Positions 35,231-43,903 of a stretch of DNA of 43,903 nucleotides are shown in pieces. The notes beneath the pieces are model-generated. The model saw only the letters and a list, made by a program, of their open reading frames with translations, was not told the DNA's origin and searched no databases. The DNA lies in the NCBI GenBank assembly GCA_018821715.1, contig JAHJLN010000113.1, positions 1 to 43,903 of the forward strand, read 5' to 3'. How positions within the stretch are numbered: the stretch's first letter is position 1; each line of letters begins with the position of its first letter. Source of the stretch: Pseudomonadota bacterium. GTDB taxonomy: Bacteria; Desulfobacterota; Desulfobacteria; Desulfobacterales; Desulfobacteraceae. The translations under genes and the position numbers were made by a program.

Positions 35231-36004
35231 TTACCCCGGGGTTACAGCGTTGATGTAAAAGTTTCGGTCTGTGTATACCAAGCAGTTTTGAGAATTATAG
35301 GTTCGTTCCGTAATATCAATGTTTCCATCTTGATCCATTAAAAGTATGGTGGAGGATCGTGTGCCATAGACATCGCTTTGGATAAACAAAGGAGACAGAA
35401 TCCTTTCCCATTCAAGTCCCACCCCTGTGTGAGGAAGACGGGTATCATCAGGAACCGATTGATCCGTCAGTATGGAGAAAAGGGATTCAGTCGTAATGGG
35501 TTTATGAATCATTTTGAGCAATGCAGTTTTACCGGATTCCACCTTGGGCCAGGGTGTGTCTAAAAATCGGTTGGAAAGACCGTGTATGCCGGGTTGTATT
35601 CTTTCCACCCTGTTTTTAAGGTTAGAGAACCAGTAGATTCCATTTTTGTCACCAAAAAGAAGATTAAATCCATTGTAAGCCGCGGCGTTTTTTTTCAACA
35701 CATTAAAATAGGCGTCACAAGGTATCTGGGATTCAAGATAATCCACAAGTATTTCCCCCCTGGAAGGCGCATTTTGTTTGATCAAAAAAGGATCCCGGTA
35801 ATTTGTAAGGGCACAAAATTTTCCATTTTTGTGAACCCCGAGCCAGGTGCCGCCCTGTTCAAGGTCTTTCCCGGCAAGGAGGCCGGCATTGTTTTCCCAG
35901 AAGTGTAGGGGGGCGGTGGGTCGATGGAAGAATTCATCCCGGTTGGCAATCAGAATCAACGGGTATTTTTTTTTTACTTTATATCCAAAGAGGATTAAAC
36001 ACAT
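35231..36004 (-). CDS. NRDE (TANGO2-like) family protein
   Basis: 257 residues. It begins MCLILFGYK, with the conserved Cys2 expected of this Ntn-hydrolase-like family, followed by the naming motif ANRDEFFHRPTAPLHFW. GGTWLGVHKNGKFCALTNYR and STILLMDQDG fit the rest of the family. The second of two overlapping ATGs is used because it exposes Cys2; AAGGA lies upstream. TANGO2 relatives are linked to haem trafficking and lipid or CoA metabolism, but no reaction is established. It is divergent from the thiolase gene. Confidence 0.87.
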   Translation of the reverse strand: MCLILFGYKVKKKYPLILIANRDEFFHRPTAPLHFWENNAGLLAGKDLEQGGTWLGVHKNGKFCALTNYRDPFLIKQNAPSRGEILVDYLESQIPCDAYFNVLKKNAAAYNGFNLLFGDKNGIYWFSNLKNRVERIQPGIHGLSNRFLDTPWPKVESGKTALLKMIHKPITTESLFSILTDQSVPDDTRLPHTGVGLEWERILSPLFIQSDVYGTRSSTILLMDQDGNIDITERTYNSQNCLVYTDRNFYINAVTPG

Positions 36005-36084
36005 GCATAATTCCTTGTTTTTTATTCGTCTCTTTGTTATTGATCTTATAATGTAGTTAAAATGTAACTGTTAATAATGAAAAA

Positions 36085-36096
36085 ATCAATATTGAT
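36085..36096. repeat. 12-base palindrome before the thiolase ribosome binding site
   Basis: ATCAATATTGAT is a perfect palindrome that ends just before GGAGG of the thiolase gene. It could be an operator, or chance in AT-rich DNA. Confidence 0.3.
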
Positions 36097-36107
36097 GGAG
36101 GTTTTAA

Positions 36108-37394
36108 ATGAAAAATGTTGTGATTGTCAGTGGTGTAAGAACACCGGTGGGATCCTTTGGCGGTTCCTTAAAAGACGTTCCCGTGGTTGAGCTGGGATCA
36201 TATGTAATGAAAGATGTTCTTAAAAGAGTCGGGTTAAGACCTGCTGTGGATGCATCCCAGGACGAATTTTCCCCGGATACCTTGAAAAACCAGGGCATGA
36301 TAGATCTTGAAAAAAAAGGGTATGATTATGATGATTCCCTGAACCCTGTATTTATTGATGAAGTCATCATGGGCAATGTTCTCCAGGCAGGACAGGGCCA
36401 GAACACCGCCCGCCAGGCCATGATCAGTGCCGGCATTTCAAGGCAGAGTGCGGCCTTTACCATCAATAAAATCTGCGGTTCAGGCCTTAAGGCCATTGCC
36501 CTTGGTGCCCAGGCCATTATGGCAGGCCAGGCAGACGTCATCCTTGCCGGCGGCCAGGAAAGCATGAGCAATGCCCCCATGGCACTGACCAAGGCCAGAT
36601 GGGGACATCGAATGGAACTTACCGGGATCGGGCCGGTCCATGACTTGATGGTATTTGACGGATTATATGAGATTTTTTACGGATACCATATGGGACTTAC
36701 GGCTGAAAATATTGTAGAAAAATACGGCATCACAAGACAGGAACAGGACCAACTGGCGGCATTGAGTCATAGCCGGGCGTTTGCTGCTGTAAATGACGGG
36801 ACCTTTGCCCAGGAAATCGTGCCTGTTGTGATCAAGTCCCGCAGAGGGGATACCATTGTTGATAAAGACGAACGCCCCATGGAAACCAGCCTGGAAAAAA
36901 TGGCTAAACTTCGTCCGGCATTTAAAAAAGACGGCAGCGTGACAGCAGGAAATGCTTCGGGAATAAATGATGCGGCAGCTGCCGTTTTATTGATGTCTGA
37001 AGAAAAAGCCGATGCAATGGGTCTTGAAAAACTGGCGAAAATTAAAGGATTTTCAGCCGGAGGACTTGATCCTGCCTACATGGGGCTGGGACCTGTGCCG
37101 GCCATCAGGAAGGTGTTGAAACAGACCGGGATGAGCATTGAGGATATTGACCTGATTGAACTGAACGAGGCATTTGCTGCCCAGGCCATTGGATGCATGA
37201 GGGAACTCAAGATTGATGTGGAAAAACCAAATGAACTGGGGTCAGGGGTTTCCATCGGTCATCCCATCGGGTGCACAGGGGCCAGGCAGGTGGTGACGGC
37301 CATCAACCAGATGAAAAGAAAATCCTATTCCACAGGCCTGATTTCCATGTGTATCGGTGGTGGTATGGGGATGGCAATGATTATAGAAAGATAA
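36108..37394 (+). CDS. Acetyl-CoA C-acetyltransferase (thiolase)
   Basis: 428 residues; GGAGG before the ATG. All thiolase catalytic parts are present: nucleophile Cys123 (INKICGSGLKA), ELNEAFAAQA, the histidine of SIGHPIGCTGARQ and the second cysteine in SMCIGGGMGMA. The protein carries about 34 extra residues (roughly 46-79, charged: QDEFSPDTLKNQGM and KKGYDYDDS) compared with a standard ~393-residue PhaA/AtoB thiolase. It condenses or splits acetoacetyl-CoA (or a longer 3-oxoacyl-CoA), serving fatty-acid or ketone metabolism. It stands alone with its own upstream region. Confidence 0.93.
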   Translation: MKNVVIVSGVRTPVGSFGGSLKDVPVVELGSYVMKDVLKRVGLRPAVDASQDEFSPDTLKNQGMIDLEKKGYDYDDSLNPVFIDEVIMGNVLQAGQGQNTARQAMISAGISRQSAAFTINKICGSGLKAIALGAQAIMAGQADVILAGGQESMSNAPMALTKARWGHRMELTGIGPVHDLMVFDGLYEIFYGYHMGLTAENIVEKYGITRQEQDQLAALSHSRAFAAVNDGTFAQEIVPVVIKSRRGDTIVDKDERPMETSLEKMAKLRPAFKKDGSVTAGNASGINDAAAAVLLMSEEKADAMGLEKLAKIKGFSAGGLDPAYMGLGPVPAIRKVLKQTGMSIEDIDLIELNEAFAAQAIGCMRELKIDVEKPNELGSGVSIGHPIGCTGARQVVTAINQMKRKSYSTGLISMCIGGGMGMAMIIER

Positions 37395-37495
37395 GTTTTT
37401 TCCTTTACTTGGTTTCATTAAAATGGTAAGAAACTCTAGATTTTTAATCGGGTGTTAACTGTTTGAAATGAAATGCATAAAGGGGTGTTTTTATT

Positions 37496-37651
37496 ATGGA
37501 TATTCCTAGAAAATTAGGCATATTAATCTATACCGCAGTTCCGGCTATTGTTGGCGGCGGAATTGTATACCATTTTTTTGGAAGCTTTGTTCAAGTTATT
37601 ATATTTGAGATACTTCTTGTTCTGGCAGCCCTTGGTTTGATCAGAAACTAA
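37496..37651 (+). CDS. Small two-helix membrane protein (51 residues)
   Basis: An ATG at 37496 opens a 51-codon frame ending with TAA. The product has two hydrophobic segments separated by a short polar stretch: about residues 8-25 (LGILIYTAVPAIVGGGIV) and 30-48 (FVQVIIFEILLVLAALGLI). An AGGGG stretch about a dozen bases upstream may serve as ribosome binding site. A hairpin follows the stop. The coding look (membrane pattern, clean ends) supports a real gene, but no family is recognised. Confidence 0.55.
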   Translation: MDIPRKLGILIYTAVPAIVGGGIVYHFFGSFVQVIIFEILLVLAALGLIRN

Positions 37652-37676
37652 GACAAGATGTTTGTCTGATTTATGT

Positions 37677-37718
37677 AAAGCCGCATTTGTGCAATTCTTT
37701 TTTGCATATTGCGGCTTT
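37677..37718 (+). terminator. Hairpin after the small membrane gene
   Basis: AAAGCCGCA (37677-37685) pairs with TGCGGCTTT (37710-37718), with a second stem TGCAA/TTGCA inside. The T-run downstream is interrupted (GCATGGTTATTTT), so termination may be partial. Confidence 0.5.
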
Positions 37719-37779
37719 GCATGGTTATTTTATCCTTTTCATTTCTTTGGCCTCTGACTGATAGACTATTGGTGAAACC

Positions 37780-38874
37780 TTGGAGCAAAATATTTCTCAA
37801 AGAGCGGTTTTTGTCTTTTTTATTGCGCTGTTCTGCATTGCGATTGTGCTTGCAGGAAAGCTCCTTGCTCCTTTTTTTGCCATTATTATCCTGGGTATTG
37901 TCTCCACCGGGATTTTTAATCCTGTTTTCAGGTTTTTTTCAAAACAGATGCCACCAAAGCTGGCATCTGTTCTTACCTGTGTTCTGATTTTTTTTGTTGT
38001 CTTTATTCCGGTTGTTTTTTTTGTCGGGATACTCTCCAAAGAAGCGTTTGATCTTTATGTCATGGCCAGGGATGCTGTTTTCTCCAATCAGTTAAAGAAT
38101 CTTCTTGCCAGCACACAGGCCCTGGAACGGTTCAATGATCTGCTGGCAAGGGCAGGTATTGTAAAAACAGTCACCTGGGATGAATTGATTCGCCCCATCT
38201 CGGATCTGGGAAAGCTTGTAGGGTTTTCATTATTTGAACAGGCAAGGTTTTTCACATCCAATGTGTTTAATCTTGTGCTGTATTTTTGTCTGATGCTCAT
38301 TGTTGTGTTTTACATGTTCATAGATGGAGATAAGTTTATAAAATACATGTATGATCTGTCTCCTTTGCCGGATGAACATGATGAAAAGCTTTTTGGAAAA
38401 TTTGTGGACATGGCGGGTGCCGTTCTTATTGGAAATGGTCTTGGCGGGCTGATTCAGGGGGTTGCAGGCGGAACGCTCTTTTTGTTTTTAGGGGTGAATT
38501 CTCCTTTTCTATGGGGGGTCATCATGGGGTTTCTGGCTTTTTTACCCATTTTGGGGATCGGGATTGTCATGATCCCTACTGCGGCAATTTTGATGTTGAA
38601 ACAAAGGCTTGCCGCCGGTATTTTTGTTCTTGTCTTTTATGCGATTCTTTCCTGGGGAATCGAGTATGTTTTTAAACCCAAAGTGGTTGGTGACAGGGTA
38701 AGCATGCATCCTTTGATCGTATTCTTTGCCATTATCGGCGGCCTTAAGGCTTATGGTATCTTAGGCATTATTTACGGCCCCTTGATTGCCACCTTGTTTT
38801 TAACCCTTGCAGATATATATTTTACAAGCTTTCAGTTTATGGTTGAACCCGGAAAGGTTCTTAAAGAGAAATAA
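37780..38874 (+). CDS. AI-2E family (PerM/TqsA-like) membrane transporter
   Basis: 364 residues from a TTG start with GGTGA six bases upstream. About seven or eight membrane helices, with the family pattern [20 protein letters not shown] and [11 protein letters not shown] near the centre, and [20 protein letters not shown] plus [16 protein letters not shown] in the C-terminal third. Relatives export autoinducer-2 or act as Na+/H+ antiporters, so the substrate is open. gyrA begins 14 bases downstream and is probably co-transcribed. Confidence 0.87.
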   Translation: MEQNISQRAVFVFFIALFCIAIVLAGKLLAPFFAIIILGIVSTGIFNPVFRFFSKQMPPKLASVLTCVLIFFVVFIPVVFFVGILSKEAFDLYVMARDAVFSNQLKNLLASTQALERFNDLLARAGIVKTVTWDELIRPISDLGKLVGFSLFEQARFFTSNVFNLVLYFCLMLIVVFYMFIDGDKFIKYMYDLSPLPDEHDEKLFGKFVDMAGAVLIGNGLGGLIQGVAGGTLFLFLGVNSPFLWGVIMGFLAFLPILGIGIVMIPTAAILMLKQRLAAGIFVLVFYAILSWGIEYVFKPKVVGDRVSMHPLIVFFAIIGGLKAYGILGIIYGPLIATLFLTLADIYFTSFQFMVEPGKVLKEK

Positions 38875-38888
38875 TTGGAGTTTTAACC

Positions 38889-41411
38889 TTGATTATTAAT
38901 AGAGATACAAATGTGACCAGCATTGAGAAAGAGATGAAACAGTCTTATCTCGAATATGCTATGAGCGTCATAATCGGAAGAGCGCTGCCCGACGTCCGTG
39001 ACGGACTGAAACCGGTCCACCGGCGTTCGCTGTATGCCATGCAACAGGTCCGGAACGATTGGAATAAACCCTATAAGAAATCGGCCCGTATTGTCGGTGA
39101 TGTCATGGGTAAGTATCATCCCCATGGTGATTCAGCTATTTATGACACCATTGTCCGGATGGCCCAGGATTTTTCACTTCGATATATGCTGGTGGATGGC
39201 CAGGGGAACTTTGGATCAGTGGATGGTGACTCTCCGGCTGCAATGCGGTATACGGAAATCAGAATGCGCAAGATTGCCCATCAGATGCTTGCCGATCTGG
39301 AAAAAGACACGGTTGACTTTATTCCCAATTATGACGAAACCCTTGAAGAACCGACTGTTTTGCCGACAAAATTTCCTGCATTGCTGGTCAACGGTTCCAC
39401 GGGGATTGCCGTTGGCATGACAACCAATATTCCGCCGCATAATATCAAAGAAGTCATTTCAGCCTTAAGGGAATTGATTGATAATCCTTTAATGGACACC
39501 CAGGATTTGATGGAATACATTCCCGGCCCTGACTTTCCCACCTATGGCCATATCTATGGCACCAAGGGAATTTTTGAGGCCTATAGCACAGGGCGGGGAA
39601 TTATTACGCTGCGGGCAAAGGTCGAGGTTGAGGAAAATAAAAAGACCGGTCAGGAAACCATTGTTGTGACCGAGCTTCCCTATCAGGTGAACAAGGCAAA
39701 GGTGGTTGAAAAAATTGCCGAACTGATGCGGGACAAGGTCATTACAGGCGCAGCCTTTGTCAGGGATGAATCCGACCGTGACGGAATGAGAATTGCCATA
39801 GGGTTAAAAAGGGATCAGATTGCCGAAGTTGTGATCAATCAGCTGTACAAGCATACCAACCTGCAAACCAGTTTCGGCATTATCCTGCTTGCCGTTGTGA
39901 ATAACAGGCCCCAGCTCTTAACCTTAAAAGAAATCCTGAATTATTTTATTGCCCACCGCAGAAATGTGATTGTCAGAAGAACCAGATTTGACTTGAGAAA
40001 GGCTGAAGAAAGGGCCCATATTTTAGAAGGCTTGAAGATTGCTCTGGATCACTTAGATGAGGTGGTGGCCCTGATCCGGGCCTCCCATTCACCTGAAGAG
40101 GCCAAGAACGGATTAATGTCCACCTTCAGCCTGACAGCCATCCAGGCCCAGGCAATACTTGATATGCGGCTGCAAAGACTTACAGGACTTGAAAGAGAAA
40201 AAATCATCAGTGAATATGATGCCCTTTTAAAAGACATTGCCTGGTACAATGAAATCCTGTCAAGCGATGAAGTGGTCAGCGGGCTGATCAAGGATGAACT
40301 GTCTGAACTGGATGAAGAATTTGGGGATCAGCGGAGAACCATCATTGTTGAAAGCACATCTGAAATCAGCATTGAAGACCTGATTGCCCAGGAGGATATG
40401 GTGGTGACCGTTACCAGAAGCGGTTATATCAAACGAAACCCCATAACCCTTTATACCAGCCAGCACAGGGGCGGAAAAGGCAAGACTGCCATGGGAACAA
40501 AATCTGATGATTTTGTCGAACATCTGTTTGTCGCATCCACCCACGCTACCTTTTTGTTTATCACAAATTTTGGAAAGGTTTACCAGTCAAAGGTTTATGA
40601 ATTGCCCATGGCCGGTCGCTCAAGCCTTGGAAAGGCCATTGTAAATCTGCTGAATTTTGATGAAGGTGAAAAGCTTGCAACGGTATTAACCGTTGATGAG
40701 TTTGTTGAGAATAAATATGTGGTCATGGCCACAAAATTGGGGCGGGTGAAGAAAACCGACCTGATGGCCTATTCAAGACGACGATCCGGTGGGCTCATCG
40801 GCGTAAAACTTGCAGAGGGAGATGAGTTGATTGCAGCGAAAATAACCCATGGGGACATGAATATTTTCCTTGGATCTGAAGGCGGCAAAGTGATCCGTTT
40901 CCACGAGGGTGATGTCCGTGCGACAGCCAGGGGGTCCATGGGCGTCCGGGGAATGCGGATTGACAAGAATGCAACGGTTGTCGGCATGGAGGTCTTAGAA
41001 TCAGAAGATTCGCTTCTTACTGTAACGGAAAATGGTTTTGGGAAACGATCTCAAATAGAAGATTACCGGACCCAGACCCGTGGCGGAAAAGGCGTCTTTT
41101 CCATTAAAACCTCAAAACGTAATGGTAAAATGGTCTCACTGCTTTTGGTGGATGACAATGATGAACTCATGATGGTAACGGATAAAGGAAAGCTGATACG
41201 AACATCCATTGAAGGCATCAATGTGATCAGCAGAAATACCCAGGGAGTCAAGCTGATCAACCTGTCCCCGGGTGAAGCCCTTATCGGCATTGCAAGGCTT
41301 CCGGAAGAAGAGGATCATCCGGCAGAAGAAGAGGATTCAGAAAATTTAAATCCAGAAGATTTTCCTTTAGATGAGGAGAGTGTTGACAAAGAAGATTCTA
41401 CCGACGAATAA
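38889..41411 (+). CDS. gyrA: DNA gyrase subunit A
   Basis: 840 residues; TTG start with GGAG ten bases upstream. Catalytic Tyr121 (AAMRYTE). The quinolone-determining region [19 protein letters not shown] carries Ser82 and Asp86, the ordinary susceptible-type residues. The C-terminal beta-pinwheel includes a GyrA box QHRGGKG (arginine at the second position replaced by His) and an acidic tail. It makes negative supercoils with GyrB, which is not encoded in the window. Its 3' end overlaps radC. Confidence 0.97.
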   Translation: MIINRDTNVTSIEKEMKQSYLEYAMSVIIGRALPDVRDGLKPVHRRSLYAMQQVRNDWNKPYKKSARIVGDVMGKYHPHGDSAIYDTIVRMAQDFSLRYMLVDGQGNFGSVDGDSPAAMRYTEIRMRKIAHQMLADLEKDTVDFIPNYDETLEEPTVLPTKFPALLVNGSTGIAVGMTTNIPPHNIKEVISALRELIDNPLMDTQDLMEYIPGPDFPTYGHIYGTKGIFEAYSTGRGIITLRAKVEVEENKKTGQETIVVTELPYQVNKAKVVEKIAELMRDKVITGAAFVRDESDRDGMRIAIGLKRDQIAEVVINQLYKHTNLQTSFGIILLAVVNNRPQLLTLKEILNYFIAHRRNVIVRRTRFDLRKAEERAHILEGLKIALDHLDEVVALIRASHSPEEAKNGLMSTFSLTAIQAQAILDMRLQRLTGLEREKIISEYDALLKDIAWYNEILSSDEVVSGLIKDELSELDEEFGDQRRTIIVESTSEISIEDLIAQEDMVVTVTRSGYIKRNPITLYTSQHRGGKGKTAMGTKSDDFVEHLFVASTHATFLFITNFGKVYQSKVYELPMAGRSSLGKAIVNLLNFDEGEKLATVLTVDEFVENKYVVMATKLGRVKKTDLMAYSRRRSGGLIGVKLAEGDELIAAKITHGDMNIFLGSEGGKVIRFHEGDVRATARGSMGVRGMRIDKNATVVGMEVLESEDSLLTVTENGFGKRSQIEDYRTQTRGGKGVFSIKTSKRNGKMVSLLLVDDNDELMMVTDKGKLIRTSIEGINVISRNTQGVKLINLSPGEALIGIARLPEEEDHPAEEEDSENLNPEDFPLDEESVDKEDSTDE

Positions 41412-42108
41412 GGGAGAAGGTCACAGAAAAAGACTTAAGGATAGATTCTTTAACAACGGCCTTCAGGGATTTCATGATTATGAAGTCATTGAGCTGCTGC
41501 TTTCCTTAAATACCCCAAGAAAGGATTGCAAGCAGAGTGCAAAACTTTTATTAAACCGCTTTGAGACGTTTCAGGCGGTTTTAGAAGCCAATCATGAATC
41601 CCTGTGTGAAATTGAAGGGGTCGGCCCTGCCAACAGCTTGGGTATTCGGTTGATCAAGGAAGTGGCTGACAGATATCTTGAAAGTAAAATCATATCAAAG
41701 GACGTGGTTCAAAACCCCAAGGAGTTAATGGCATATTTGAACCACACCCTGGGGCATAAAAAAAAAGAATTGTTTGCCGCAATTTTCCTTGATGCCAAGA
41801 ACAGGGTCCTGACCTGTAAAATCCTTTTTACCGGAACATTGACCTCAAGTTCCGTTTATCCGCGGGAGGTCATTATCGCAGCATTACAGCACAATGCTGC
41901 AGCGGTTATTTTTGCACACAATCATCCTTCAGGAGATGTTGAACCGTCTAAAAGCGATATCCAGATTACAAGAAAGCTGTTTTTTGCTTTAAAATACGTG
42001 GGCATCGTGGTGCATGAGCACATGGTTATAGGAAGTGAAGGCTTCTACAGTTTCGCCGCCCAGGGCTTGATGTCTAAATTTAATACCCAATTTGAAGAAC
42101 AACAATGA
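41383..42108 (+). CDS. radC: RadC/JAB-domain DNA-repair-family protein
   Basis: 241 residues from a TTG at 41383, preceded by GAGGAG inside gyrA; an ATG at 41371 in the same frame is the alternative. An N-terminal HhH-like region ([20 protein letters not shown]) is followed by the JAMM metalloprotease-like motif ([16 protein letters not shown]). Despite its name, RadC has no firm biochemical role. It overlaps gyrA upstream and the next small gene downstream (ATGA), so the block is translationally coupled. Confidence 0.9.
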   Translation: MTKKILPTNKGEGHRKRLKDRFFNNGLQGFHDYEVIELLLSLNTPRKDCKQSAKLLLNRFETFQAVLEANHESLCEIEGVGPANSLGIRLIKEVADRYLESKIISKDVVQNPKELMAYLNHTLGHKKKELFAAIFLDAKNRVLTCKILFTGTLTSSSVYPREVIIAALQHNAAAVIFAHNHPSGDVEPSKSDIQITRKLFFALKYVGIVVHEHMVIGSEGFYSFAAQGLMSKFNTQFEEQQ

Positions 42109-42368
42109 ATAAAGAAAATGAAAAACCAGAATGCTTCGGCATCCTTGAAGAAGTTTTTCCCATGACCGATAAGGGGCTGCGGCAGACCCCGGATGAGTGT
42201 TATTACCACTGTCCTGTAAAAACAAAATGCCTTCAGCAGGCCATGTCAACAATACAGGGGGTTAAAGTGGAAGAAGAGATTATTGAAAGGGGAACCCAAT
42301 CAGGCGTTATAAATTTTTTTGAGCGCTGGTCCCGTAAAAAACAGGTTCACAGAAAACTAAAAAAATAA
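42105..42368 (+). CDS. Small conserved-looking Cys protein
   Basis: 87 residues. Its ATG overlaps the radC stop by four bases, which supports real translation. One cysteine near the N-terminus (ECFGILEEVFPM) and a CX3C-X5-C group (DECYYHCPVKTKC) suggest metal binding. The C-terminus is basic and helical (FFERWSRKKQVHRKLKK). No function is known to me. The pgk start lies 14 bases downstream. Confidence 0.75.
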   Translation: MNKENEKPECFGILEEVFPMTDKGLRQTPDECYYHCPVKTKCLQQAMSTIQGVKVEEEIIERGTQSGVINFFERWSRKKQVHRKLKK

Positions 42369-42382
42369 TTTTGGAGGGCCCG

Positions 42383-43558
42383 ATGAAATCCGTAAGAGAT
42401 ATTAATGTGGCATCAAAGAGAGTTTTTGTCAGGGTGGATTATAATGTGCCCATGGATGATAATTTAAATATTACAGATGACAACCGGATATTTCAGACAC
42501 TGGATCTCATCCGCTATCTTCTGGAGCAAAAGGCAAAAATAATTCTGGCCTCTCACATGGGAAGACCCAAGGGCAAAAGAGATCCAAAATTGAGCCTTGC
42601 ACCCATCTGCAACAGGCTGTCGCTAATATTAAAAAAACAGGTCTTGTTTGCAGATGATTGCATTGGTGAAGCGGTAATAAACAGGGTCAATCAATTACAG
42701 GATGGCCAGATTCTGCTTTTGGAGAATTTAAGATTCCACAAGGCGGAAGAAGAGAATGATGAAACCTTTTCAAACAAGCTGGCAGATCTTTGTGATGTCT
42801 ATGTGAATGATGCGTTTGCTGTTTCCCATCGTGATCAGGCATCCATTACAGGTATCCCGAAATTTGCAAAAGAATCTGGAGCAGGATTTTTACTTGAAAA
42901 AGAAGTTCAATCCTATTACAATTCAATTGAAAATCCCAAAAAACCCCTGGTTGCGATAATCGGTGGTGCAAAAGTATCCAGCAAACTTGAAGCACTTGAG
43001 AATCTGCTCAATTTTGTAGATAAACTGATCATTGGCGGTGCCATGGCCAATACATTTTTGAAAAGCCAGGGGATTGACACCAAGGGATCAATGATTGAAG
43101 AAGATTTTTTACTGACAGCAGCAGGTATTGTAAAAAAGGCAAAAGAAAAAGGGGTTGAATTTCTTTTACCCATGGATCTTATCTGCGCGGATAGATTTGA
43201 TAAAGATGCCCAGGTAAAAGTCGGATTAGTGGATCAGATCCCGGATAAATGGATGGCGCTGGATATTGGTCCTCAAACTGCTTTGAAATATGCCGGCGCC
43301 ATTAAAGATGCTGGAACCATTGTATGGAACGGCCCCATGGGGGTTTTTGAAATACAACAGTTTATGTCAGGTACAAAGGTTGTGGCAGATGCCATTGCGG
43401 CTTCTTCGGCATTTTCCATTGTGGGGGGCGGAGATACCGGGCTTGCGGCTAAAAAATGCAATGTGGCAGATAAAATCAGCTATATTTCTACCGGCGGGGG
43501 CGCATTCTTACATTTAATGGAAGGCAAAAAACTGCCCGGAGTAGTGGCACTGGAATAA
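42383..43558 (+). CDS. pgk: Phosphoglycerate kinase
   Basis: 391 residues. The ATG at 42383 is chosen because GGAGG lies just upstream; an in-frame TTG at 42371 overlaps that ribosome binding site. Signature VFVRVDYNVPMDD, substrate arginine in SHMGRPKGKRD, hinge and ATP site GGAKVSSKLEALENLL, WNGPMGVFE and the C-terminal GGGDTGLAAKKC and STGGGAFLHLMEG. It catalyses 1,3-bisphosphoglycerate + ADP to 3-phosphoglycerate + ATP. gapA is not adjacent, which is unusual but not rare. Confidence 0.97.
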   Translation: MKSVRDINVASKRVFVRVDYNVPMDDNLNITDDNRIFQTLDLIRYLLEQKAKIILASHMGRPKGKRDPKLSLAPICNRLSLILKKQVLFADDCIGEAVINRVNQLQDGQILLLENLRFHKAEEENDETFSNKLADLCDVYVNDAFAVSHRDQASITGIPKFAKESGAGFLLEKEVQSYYNSIENPKKPLVAIIGGAKVSSKLEALENLLNFVDKLIIGGAMANTFLKSQGIDTKGSMIEEDFLLTAAGIVKKAKEKGVEFLLPMDLICADRFDKDAQVKVGLVDQIPDKWMALDIGPQTALKYAGAIKDAGTIVWNGPMGVFEIQQFMSGTKVVADAIAASSAFSIVGGGDTGLAAKKCNVADKISYISTGGGAFLHLMEGKKLPGVVALE

Positions 43559-43577
43559 TAAATAAAAGGATAATTTT

Positions 43578-43903
43578 GTGATATTCTGCAAGCACAGAGA
43601 TTGTTTGAGCCGGGAAGAAAGACTTAGAAGATCCTATTATGAGGTGTTGCGCGACGAGCTGGATCAATTTGTCTTGGGATACTCTCTTGTGGGATCTTAT
43701 AATAATTTTCTTCGATTGCGAACCCCTTATCCCTTTGTGGAATTAAGAGAGTTAAAGCCCAGAGCAAGAATTCCATCTACAGAGTTTGATGCACAGAATT
43801 CATTTTTAATTATTTTTTCAGAAGATTTTATCCATAAAAAACACAAAAAATACATTCGATATTATGATGCCAATAAAACAACAAAAGATAATCTATTAAA
43901 ACA
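43578..43903 (+). CDS. Unidentified protein, 3' end outside the window
   Basis: A GTG at 43578 with AAAAGGA upstream opens a frame that runs without stop to the right edge (108 codons). The product begins with two cysteines (CKHRDC) and an Arg-rich helix (LSREERLRRSYY), then contains GYSLVGSYNNFLRLRTPYPF. Not recognised. It follows pgk after 19 bases and may be part of the same transcript. Confidence 0.6.
   Translation, partial: MIFCKHRDCLSREERLRRSYYEVLRDELDQFVLGYSLVGSYNNFLRLRTPYPFVELRELKPRARIPSTEFDAQNSFLIIFSEDFIHKKHKKYIRYYDANKTTKDNLLK

Overview
The window looks like chromosomal DNA from a strictly anaerobic, mesophilic member of the Desulfobacterota, most likely a Desulfobacteraceae-type sulfate reducer. 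That placement is an inference from gene content and protein style (two tungsten-type aldehyde:ferredoxin oxidoreductases, a thiolase-like protein type 1, hybrid kinases); no 16S rRNA or sulfate-reduction gene is present to confirm it. No insertion sequence, prophage, integrase or CRISPR array was seen. Nearly all of the window is coding, and TTG or GTG starts are frequent.

Layout. 1-4.9 kb: a TPR/glycosyltransferase-like gene cut by the left edge, a motB-motA-like pair, tRNA-Lys(TTT) and tRNA-Glu(TTC) with a strong terminator, and a methyltransferase-TPR protein on the minus strand. 5.0-20.6 kb: a polyamine locus. The minus-strand operon runs patA > AOR-2 > MoaD-like > aguB > gabT > AOR-1. 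The divergent plus-strand series runs Lrp/AsnC regulator > saccharopine-dehydrogenase-like enzyme > potA > potB > potC > potD > aguA. A convergent speE closes it. 20.9-27.0 kb: an ABC-2 exporter pair, der, rarA, a WYL regulator and a Cys-rich DUF3795 protein. 27.0-35.1 kb: a very large zinc-ribbon/pseudokinase/TM/trypsin/TPR protein, a double-PAS double-receiver hybrid histidine kinase, a thiolase-like protein and a small membrane protein. 35.2-43.9 kb: an NRDE (TANGO2-like) protein, a thiolase, a 51-residue membrane protein, an AI-2E-family permease, then gyrA > radC > small Cys protein > pgk and a gene cut by the right edge.

How the genes work together. The polyamine locus encodes a nearly complete route: PotABCD takes up polyamines or agmatine; AguA and AguB convert agmatine to putrescine; PatA transaminates putrescine to 4-aminobutanal; one AOR could oxidise that to 4-aminobutyrate; GabT converts 4-aminobutyrate to succinate semialdehyde; the second AOR could oxidise it to succinate. 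The NAD(P)-linked aldehyde dehydrogenases usually found at these two steps (PatD/PuuC, GabD) are absent from the cluster. The proposed system is therefore a ferredoxin-reducing, tungstopterin-dependent version of putrescine/GABA catabolism, with its own MoaD-like sulfur carrier and a divergent Lrp-type regulator whose intergenic palindrome overlaps the -35 boxes of both promoters. I regard this as the most interesting system here. The enzyme families are read from sequence; assigning each AOR to a particular aldehyde is inference.
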